Shown: positions 58,993-64,000 of the stretch, one piece after another
How positions within the stretch are numbered: position 1 is the stretch's first letter
Layout of the letters: each line of letters begins with the position of its first letter
Assembly: GCF_900119155.1 (NCBI RefSeq)
Contig: NZ_FPIR01000012.1
Coordinates: 62,001-126,000, forward strand
DNA: 64,000 bases
Direction: 5' to 3'
Origin: Ruminococcus sp. YE71
Lineage (GTDB): Bacteria; Bacillota; Clostridia; Oscillospirales; Ruminococcaceae
The notes under the pieces: model-generated
Database searches by the model: none
Seen by the model: the letters and a program-made list of their open reading frames with translations, nothing else
What the model was told of the DNA's origin: nothing
Program-made: the position numbers and the translations under genes

Positions 58993-59658
58993 TCAAGCTC
59001 TGTGCGGCTTGGCTTTTCCCGGGACTAAACCGGGTGCAAGCTCCAAAGCGCAGAGCATTAAACAGGGGATCATCCCGAGGAAAGCAGCTTTCCCCGAGAG
59101 CTGTGCGCAGGCTATCCACGAAAGAAAAGCGCCGAGATGGAACACTGCAAGTGTTCCGCCGAAGAATTTCGCCTTGTCGAGCGCCTTTTTGTCGTGTGAA
59201 GCGGCATATTCGGCGATGCCGCCGATGGTTTGGCGGTAGTTGTTGGTGGAGAATATCGGAGCACTTGCATATCCGCCGATATTTCCGTATACTACCCACA
59301 GAAAAGGCATCGTCACGAATGTCGGGTAAAGTCCCACACAGCGATCTATTTCAAGAGGCATGAAGCCGAGGACCGCAAAGCCTGCGATGCATATCGCACC
59401 GCATAACAGCCTTACGCCCGACCAGCCCTTTTTGCTAAGGTAAGAAGCCGCGAACACCGAACAGCCGTAGATGAGCATTCCGAGGAGTCGGAGCAGAAAC
59501 TCACGGGCGTTGTGTCCGAGCAGAGAGTTCAGCATATCCAGCAGATTCACCGTCTGGGATGAGCCGAGATTAAACCGTATGAGCACTGTGTACATCGCCG
59601 CATAACCGCCGATGAATGTGGCACAGCGGTGCAGAAGGCGCTCATAGCTCTTTGCCAT
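58993..59658 (-). CDS. YoaK-family (DUF1275) membrane protein
   Basis: A 221-residue protein with about six membrane helices. The N-terminal part HRCATFIGGYAAMYTVLIRF and SSQTVNLLDML match the DUF1275 pattern, in which the conserved TGN-type turn becomes SSQT. Function unknown; these proteins are suspected transporters or regulators. ATG 59658 was chosen because GGAGGA lies eight bases before it, although the GGAGGA overlaps an upstream in-frame ATG. It has its own consensus promoter and terminator. Confidence 0.8.
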   Translation of the reverse strand: MAKSYERLLHRCATFIGGYAAMYTVLIRFNLGSSQTVNLLDMLNSLLGHNAREFLLRLLGMLIYGCSVFAASYLSKKGWSGVRLLCGAICIAGFAVLGFMPLEIDRCVGLYPTFVTMPFLWVVYGNIGGYASAPIFSTNNYRQTIGGIAEYAASHDKKALDKAKFFGGTLAVFHLGAFLSWIACAQLSGKAAFLGMIPCLMLCALELAPGLVPGKAKPHRA

Positions 59659-59703
59659 TTGTGTATCCTCCATAAAAACAGGGTATCCGTTTTGTACAAT
59701 ATC

Positions 59704-59732
59704 ATTATAACAGACCCGACAGGATATGTCAA
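59704..59732 (-). promoter_or_regulatory. promoter of the YoaK gene
   Basis: On the minus strand consensus TTGACA (59727-59732), 17-bp spacer, consensus TATAAT (59704-59709) with TGT before it. Confidence 0.93.
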
Positions 59733-59795
59733 TAACAGTTTGTGACAAATAAAAAAGGAGTAAAAACAATATTTTATGCAGTTTCTCCACACGGT

Positions 59796-59824
59796 TTGAC
59801 AAAGCGGCGCGGACATGGTAAAAT
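59796..59824 (+). promoter_or_regulatory. promoter of the GNAT gene at 59.8 kb
   Basis: TTGACA (59796-59801), 17-bp spacer, TAAAAT (59819-59824), only 17 bases before the start codon. Confidence 0.82.
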
Positions 59825-59841
59825 AGTCTTGAGGTGATGAT

Positions 59842-60387
59842 ATGGTACTTGAAAGGATAACAGCCGATTCGTACGAACTGGACGAGCTTGAGCGCATAAA
59901 CAAAGCGTCGTTCCCCGAAAATGAGTACGTGAACATCCGATACCTGTTCGAGAACTGCGGCAGGGGAGTGCTCGCGGTCAGGGATGAGGGTCGGACGGTC
60001 GGGTTCATCGTTGTGTATGAAACCGGTGAATATACGTATATTTGCTTCTTTGCCATCGACCCCGATCTGCGCGGACGCGGGCTCGGCAGCAGTGCGCTCT
60101 CGGCACTCGCCGCGGAATGTTCGGGACGCTGCGTGGTGGCGGACATAGAAGCTCCCGACAGCGGATGCGAGAACAACGCTCAGCGGATCCGCCGTCGGGA
60201 GTTTTACACACGAAACGGTTTTTCGTCTACGGGCTGGTTCATGTACTACATGGACACAGAGTTCGAGGTCATGAGCGCGGGCGGCAGCTTCGACATGGAT
60301 GGCTTCCGTCAGCTGCTTGCCGAGATCACCGCCTTCGCGCCGTCATTTCAGCCGAGGATCTACCGCAAGCCGTCAGCCGAGAGCTGA
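59842..60387 (+). CDS. GNAT-family N-acetyltransferase
   Basis: A 181-residue acetyltransferase. The core is VGFIVVYETGEYTYICFFAI followed by the acetyl-CoA loop DLRGRGLGSSAL (motif R-G-x-G-x-G/S) and the C-terminal RREFYTRNGF. The substrate is unknown. GAGGTGATG precedes the ATG and the promoter is only 17 bases away. It overlaps the convergent radA gene by 15 bases with no terminator between. Confidence 0.85.
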   Translation: MVLERITADSYELDELERINKASFPENEYVNIRYLFENCGRGVLAVRDEGRTVGFIVVYETGEYTYICFFAIDPDLRGRGLGSSALSALAAECSGRCVVADIEAPDSGCENNAQRIRRREFYTRNGFSSTGWFMYYMDTEFEVMSAGGSFDMDGFRQLLAEITAFAPSFQPRIYRKPSAES

Positions 60388-61752
60388 ATCGAAGGCTTCA
60401 CGGATCGAGTTCACGCCGATGACTTCGATGCCGAGCTTTGCGGTGTTCAGCCCTTTGAGCGCCGAGCGCGGTATCACGCACTTCGTGAAGCCGAGCCTTG
60501 CCGCTTCGGCGATGCGCTGTTCGGTCCGCTGAACACTCCTCAGCTCCCCCGCAAGACCTATCTCGCCGAAGGTGATGACCCCCGTCGGCACTGCCTTGTC
60601 GGTCAGGCTCGAATAGAGCGCCAGCGCCACGGGCAGGTCGGCGGCAGGCTCGTCGATGTCGAGACCGCCAACCACGCTGAGATACACGTCCAGACCGCCG
60701 AAGTAGAACCCCAGCCGCTTTTCGAGGACGGCGATGAGTATCGCCATGCGGTTGTAGTCGAAGCCCGTCGCGGTGCGGCGCGGCACGTTGAAGGCGCTCT
60801 TGGTCACAAGGGTCTGCACTTCCGCGAGTATCGGGCGCGACCCCTCGATGATGCAGGCGACCGAGCACCCCGAAGCGTCGGTCGGACGCCCCGACAGAAG
60901 CATCTCCGAGGGGTTCGCCACCTGCCGCAGACCCTCGCCGCACATCTCAAACACGCCTATCTCGTTGGTCGAGCCGAATCTGTTCTTGATGCCGCGCAGG
61001 ATGCGGTAGGGCAGGTTCTTCTGACCCTCAAAGTACAGCACGCAGTCCACGATATGCTCCATGACCTTCGGGCCCGCTATCGCGCCGTCCTTGTTGACGT
61101 GGCCGACTATGACCATCGGTATCTCCAGCGACTTCGCGGTCTTCATCAGCAGGTTCGAGCATTCTCGCACCTGCGTAACCGAGCCGCTGGCGGAGCTTAG
61201 CGCCGAGATGTTCATGGTCTGTATCGAGTCGATGATGGCTATCTCGGGTTTTTCCTTCGCGATGGCGGAGCAGACCGCCTCGCAGTCGGTCTCGCTGACG
61301 AGGTAGAGATTGCCGCTGTCAACGCCGAGCCTCTGGGCGCGGAGCTTTATCTGGCGCACGCTCTCCTCGCCCGAAACGTAGAGGATGGTGTGGTCTTCGC
61401 CGAGGGTCTGGCATATCTGCAACAGCAGGGTCGATTTGCCGATGCCGGGCTCGCCGCCGAGAAGCACAAGGCTTCCTTTGACGATGCCGCCGCCCAGCAC
61501 GCGGTCAAGCTCGGTCATGCCTGTGCTCCAGCGTATCTCGTGCTGTGACACGTCGATGTCGTTTATTTCGAGTATGTTCTCGGAAATGTCCCTGACCGCC
61601 CCCGATGAAGCCGTCCTCGTCCCCGAGGGAACGGCGGCGGGCAGAGTTTCTTCGAGGGTGTTCCAGGCACCGCAGTCGGGGCACCTTCCGTTCCATTTGG
61701 TGGTTTCGTATCCGCACTCGGTGCAGATGTATATCGTCTTGGGTCTTGCCAT
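60373..61752 (-). CDS. radA: DNA repair protein RadA (Sms)
   Basis: A 459-residue DnaB-type branch-migration helicase for recombination and natural transformation. It begins with a zinc finger (CTEC and CPDC, residues 10-28), then Walker A GEPGIGKST, the RadA motif KNRFGSTNEIGVF, and a C-terminal Lon-protease-like domain (VGGLDIDEPAADLPVALAL). AAGGAG precedes the ATG. It lies downstream of the DHH phosphoesterase on the same strand, separated by a hairpin terminator. Confidence 0.95.
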   Translation of the reverse strand: MARPKTIYICTECGYETTKWNGRCPDCGAWNTLEETLPAAVPSGTRTASSGAVRDISENILEINDIDVSQHEIRWSTGMTELDRVLGGGIVKGSLVLLGGEPGIGKSTLLLQICQTLGEDHTILYVSGEESVRQIKLRAQRLGVDSGNLYLVSETDCEAVCSAIAKEKPEIAIIDSIQTMNISALSSASGSVTQVRECSNLLMKTAKSLEIPMVIVGHVNKDGAIAGPKVMEHIVDCVLYFEGQKNLPYRILRGIKNRFGSTNEIGVFEMCGEGLRQVANPSEMLLSGRPTDASGCSVACIIEGSRPILAEVQTLVTKSAFNVPRRTATGFDYNRMAILIAVLEKRLGFYFGGLDVYLSVVGGLDIDEPAADLPVALALYSSLTDKAVPTGVITFGEIGLAGELRSVQRTEQRIAEAARLGFTKCVIPRSALKGLNTAKLGIEVIGVNSIREAFDSALG

Positions 61753-61767
61753 GATTTCTCCTTAAAG

Positions 61768-61799
61768 AAAACGTATCTGTCGTCACACGGCAGATACGT
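61768..61799 (-). terminator. hairpin terminator between the DHH gene and radA
   Basis: ACGTATCTG (61771-61779) pairs with CAGATACGT (61791-61799); on the minus strand it is followed by TTTTCTTT and then the radA ribosome binding site. Confidence 0.7.
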
Positions 61800-61801
61800 T
61801 T

Positions 61802-62833
61802 TTACGTGATATTTTCCTTTTGGAACCCTGCGAGAGGGTCGGTGAGAGCGTCCTGCAAAGCGCGGCTGAAATACACCGCGTTGAGGAAGCGGTTGACTAT
61901 CTCCTCTTCCAGGTCGAAGTCCGCGTCCTTGACCGTATCGAACGAGAGAAATCCGCCTGCCATAGCCGCGTGACCGCCGCCCGTGCCCAGTCCTTCGAGG
62001 GCGTTTGAGGTGATGTTGCCTGCGTCAAGATAATCGAGCTCCGAGCGCACCGAGAATTTCAGTCCGTTGCCCTTGTAGCCGTAGGTTATCGCGAAATGCA
62101 CTTCCACCAGTTGTAGGATGAAGTCGCAGACCGTCGCGATAAGACCGTCGGAGACCTCGGAATCAATGAACGAGAACCCGACGCCGTCGTATATCTTTAT
62201 GGTCTGTATGGCTTTGACGTAGGTCTCAAGCTCGGAGAACTCCATCTGCTGGTTGGACAGCGTTTTCAGCGCGTCGTTGTTGCAAAGGTAGAACAGCCTG
62301 TAGAACATCTCGGCGTCGAATTCGGTGACTCCTCGGGTGAGGTTCTCGGTATCCATCTTCAGTCCGTACATAAGGCTCGTGGCGGTGGTCCTGTCAAGCT
62401 CGATGCCGTTCGAGAAGAAGTAATCCGCAACGATGGTCGCGCACGAACCGCAGATGCGTACATCCTTGAACAGGTAGTCGAAATGAGCGTTCGTGGGATG
62501 GTGGTCGATACAGGCGACTACCGTTCCGTTCGTCTCGGCGATGTTCGAGGTGTTCATCTGTGCATCGACGGTTATGATATAATCATCGGGCGTCATGTCG
62601 TTGATCTTCCGAAGATCGACCATACTGATGCCGAAAGCGATGACCATATTGGCAGTCGAAGCCTTCGCGACGCTGCCCTGATAGATTATTGTTGCTTTTA
62701 TTTTGTAATGTGACAGCAGTTTCTGGACTCCCAGTGCGCTCGCGAGTGCGTCGGGGTCGGGAAAATTATGCGTCTGAATGAAAACACGATGTCCTTCAAG
62801 TACATTCAAAAGACTCTGAAGTCTTTGTGTCAT
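61802..62833 (-). CDS. DHH/DHHA1 phosphoesterase (NrnA-like)
   Basis: A 343-residue member of the NrnA/GdpP-type DHH-DHHA1 family. Motif I is NFPDPDALASA, with further metal ligands in VDAQMN and IDHHPTN (about residue 110), and the DHHA1 signature is GTGGGHAAMAGGFL. Such proteins degrade nano-RNA, pAp or pApA/cyclic-di-AMP products. No GGDEF or transmembrane domain is present, so it is not GdpP. Function among the DHH variants is not settled by sequence alone. Confidence 0.85.
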   Translation of the reverse strand: MTQRLQSLLNVLEGHRVFIQTHNFPDPDALASALGVQKLLSHYKIKATIIYQGSVAKASTANMVIAFGISMVDLRKINDMTPDDYIITVDAQMNTSNIAETNGTVVACIDHHPTNAHFDYLFKDVRICGSCATIVADYFFSNGIELDRTTATSLMYGLKMDTENLTRGVTEFDAEMFYRLFYLCNNDALKTLSNQQMEFSELETYVKAIQTIKIYDGVGFSFIDSEVSDGLIATVCDFILQLVEVHFAITYGYKGNGLKFSVRSELDYLDAGNITSNALEGLGTGGGHAAMAGGFLSFDTVKDADFDLEEEIVNRFLNAVYFSRALQDALTDPLAGFQKENIT

Positions 62834-62902
62834 AATGATCGGTCCCCTTTTTCCGTGATTCCATAGCGTTTTAGTATTATATTTCAGCCCCTATATACAT
62901 TT

Positions 62903-62931
62903 ATTGTAACATATTTCGGGCATTCTTTCAA
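62903..62931 (-). promoter_or_regulatory. promoter of the DHH phosphoesterase gene
   Basis: On the minus strand TTGAAA (62926-62931), 17-bp spacer, TACAAT (62903-62908) with TGT before the -10. Confidence 0.7.
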
Positions 62932-63021
62932 TAGAAAAAGTACAGAAAAAACAATATTTGTAAATTATGCACAAATTAATGTAAAATATTTGACAAAAAG
63001 GATAGGCGTGAATACCTTCTG

Positions 63022-64000
63022 TCATTTTTTCTTCCGACGGAAGAGGTCGAGTATCCTGCGCAGTAATCCGCGTTTCTTCTCGGGGGGCTTTTCTTCCTGC
63101 GGCGTTTCGGGCTCGGGTACGATCTCGGGGGGCTGTTCGGGAAGTGTCGGCGGGGCAGGTTCGGGTTTTGCGGCCGACTCCTGCGCCTGCTGTGCGAAGA
63201 CCTTCTGACAGTCGGTGTGACCGCCGTGCAGACGTTCGTAGCTTCCGTCGGGAAGCATGACCCTTGCAGAGCAGTCGTCGTCGAGCTGTGTCCCGAAGTA
63301 TCCGATGAGCTGTGCTTTGAGGTCGGGGTCGTTTATCCTGACGGCGGCTTCGACACGTCTGGTGGTGTTTCGGGTCATGAGGTCAGCGGAGGAGATGTAC
63401 ACCGCCTGCCTTTCGCCCTTGCCGAAGATGTATATCCTCGAATGTTCGAGGTACCTGCCCACGATGGAAATGATGCGGATATTCTCGGTATAGCCCGTGA
63501 CCCCTGCTGTAAGACAGCAGACGCCGCGGACGATGAGGTCGGTCTTTACCCCTGCCTGTGAAGCCTCGATCAGCTTGTCTATGAGCAGTTTGTCGGTGAG
63601 ACCGTTCATCTTGAGCCCGATGTAAGCGTCCGCGCCGCTTCTCGCAAGGCGGATCTCGTCGTCGATCATGGCGGCGAGGGGCATCCTAAGTCTCTGGGGA
63701 GAGACCAGCAGAGCCGATGTCTCGGTCACTACCATGCCGTTTTCCAGCTCCGCGAAGACCCTGTCCGCGTCCCGAGCGATGACGGGGTCAGCGGTCATGA
63801 GGGTGAAGTCGGCGTATTGCAGGGCGGTGCGCTCGTTGTAGTTGCCTGTGCCTATCTGCGTGACGTACAGCGGCTCACCGTTCACCATCCGCGTGATAAG
63901 GCAGAGCTTTGAGTGGACTTTGATGAACGGCATCCCGTGGATGACTTTGCATCCTGCGGCTATGAGCTGTTTTGAGCAGTCGATATTGTGCTGTTCGTCG
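63022..64000 (-). CDS. ppk1: polyphosphate kinase 1, C-terminal part (5' end outside the window)
   Basis: The last 326 codons of a PPK1, which makes polyphosphate from ATP. The autophosphorylated His is in IKVHSKLCLITR, about 30 residues into the visible part, and YVTQIGTGNYNERTALQYADF is the family signature; the second PLD-type half follows (LIVRGVCCLTAGV, GKGERQAVYISSADLMTRN). After about residue 265 of the visible part there is an unusual extension: a Pro/Glu-rich linker, then an amphipathic basic end RGLLRRILDLFRRKKK. The frame is open to the window edge, so the gene continues beyond it. Confidence 0.92.
   Translation of the reverse strand, partial: DEQHNIDCSKQLIAAGCKVIHGMPFIKVHSKLCLITRMVNGEPLYVTQIGTGNYNERTALQYADFTLMTADPVIARDADRVFAELENGMVVTETSALLVSPQRLRMPLAAMIDDEIRLARSGADAYIGLKMNGLTDKLLIDKLIEASQAGVKTDLIVRGVCCLTAGVTGYTENIRIISIVGRYLEHSRIYIFGKGERQAVYISSADLMTRNTTRRVEAAVRINDPDLKAQLIGYFGTQLDDDCSARVMLPDGSYERLHGGHTDCQKVFAQQAQESAAKPEPAPPTLPEQPPEIVPEPETPQEEKPPEKKRGLLRRILDLFRRKKK

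Noticed and set aside
1-64000. CRISPR arrays, tRNA or rRNA genes, prophage or anti-phage systems
   Set aside because: No regularly spaced direct repeats, no tRNA cloverleaf or CCA-ended genes, and no phage or defence gene families were seen; the repeats present are dispersed inverted-repeat elements.

Overview
The window looks like a chromosomal segment of a Gram-positive, anaerobic member of the Clostridia, most like Ruminococcus and its relatives (Oscillospiraceae). The main pointers are lipoproteins with short lipoboxes and Ser-rich linkers, the HprK/RapZ/WhiA cluster, AddB and RecD2, HemZ, an FprA plus high-molecular-weight rubredoxin pair for oxygen detoxification, a YmfF/YmfH pair next to Lgt, and a Na+-pumping decarboxylase. 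This is inferred from gene content; no rRNA or other marker is present to fix the species. Promoters are strikingly uniform: sigma-A type, nearly always with a 17-bp spacer and often with a TGn extension of the -10 box.

Layout. 1-3.1 kb: a partial gene, two divergently transcribed peptidyl-prolyl isomerase lipoproteins and biotin ligase. 3.2-11.3 kb: recJ, relA/spoT, a metallo-beta-lactamase hydrolase, hemZ and rlmD. 11.3-15.2 kb: a minus-strand GH31 alpha-xylosidase and an ECF transporter S component with a long leader hairpin. 15.2-20.8 kb: minus-strand addB, lying between two copies of a terminal-inverted-repeat element, then the hrb/fprA oxygen-reduction pair. 21-27.9 kb: murD, two M42 peptidases, a GNAT protein, a cytoplasmic leucine-rich-repeat protein and a methionine-gamma-lyase family protein. 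28.3-37.2 kb: hprK, a PHP phosphatase, murB, rapZ, whiA, a lipoprotein, dnaE and a tiny ORF. 37.2-49.3 kb: two M16 peptidases, lgt, folD, rpsO, pnp, small membrane proteins, recD2, comFC and small ORFs. 49.3-64 kb: mscS, the oadG/oadB pair, yfbR, rpe, a MecA-like protein, an ABC-F ATPase, an EIIA-Glc-like protein without its histidines, a GH3 enzyme, a YoaK protein, a GNAT protein, radA, an NrnA-like DHH phosphoesterase and a partial polyphosphate kinase.

Most genes are core housekeeping: cell wall and precursors (murD, murB, GH3, and rapZ/whiA as regulators), DNA replication and repair (dnaE, recJ, addB, recD2, radA), RNA turnover and translation (pnp, rpsO, rlmD), stress nucleotides and polyphosphate (relA, ppk), and carbon control (hprK, the EIIA-like protein).

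The unusual material lies between genes. (i) Two copies of a highly structured intergenic element (27900-28225 and 58601-58895) share loop lengths, GNRA tetraloops and several compensatory base-pair changes. This suggests a structured noncoding RNA that I cannot assign to any family I know. (ii) Three copies and one remnant of a short, non-coding element with terminal inverted repeats are present, and one copy supplies the last 21 codons and the stop of comFC. (iii) Several leader hairpins are candidate cis-regulators: pnp, the ECF gene, and a terminator fused to a ribosome binding site.
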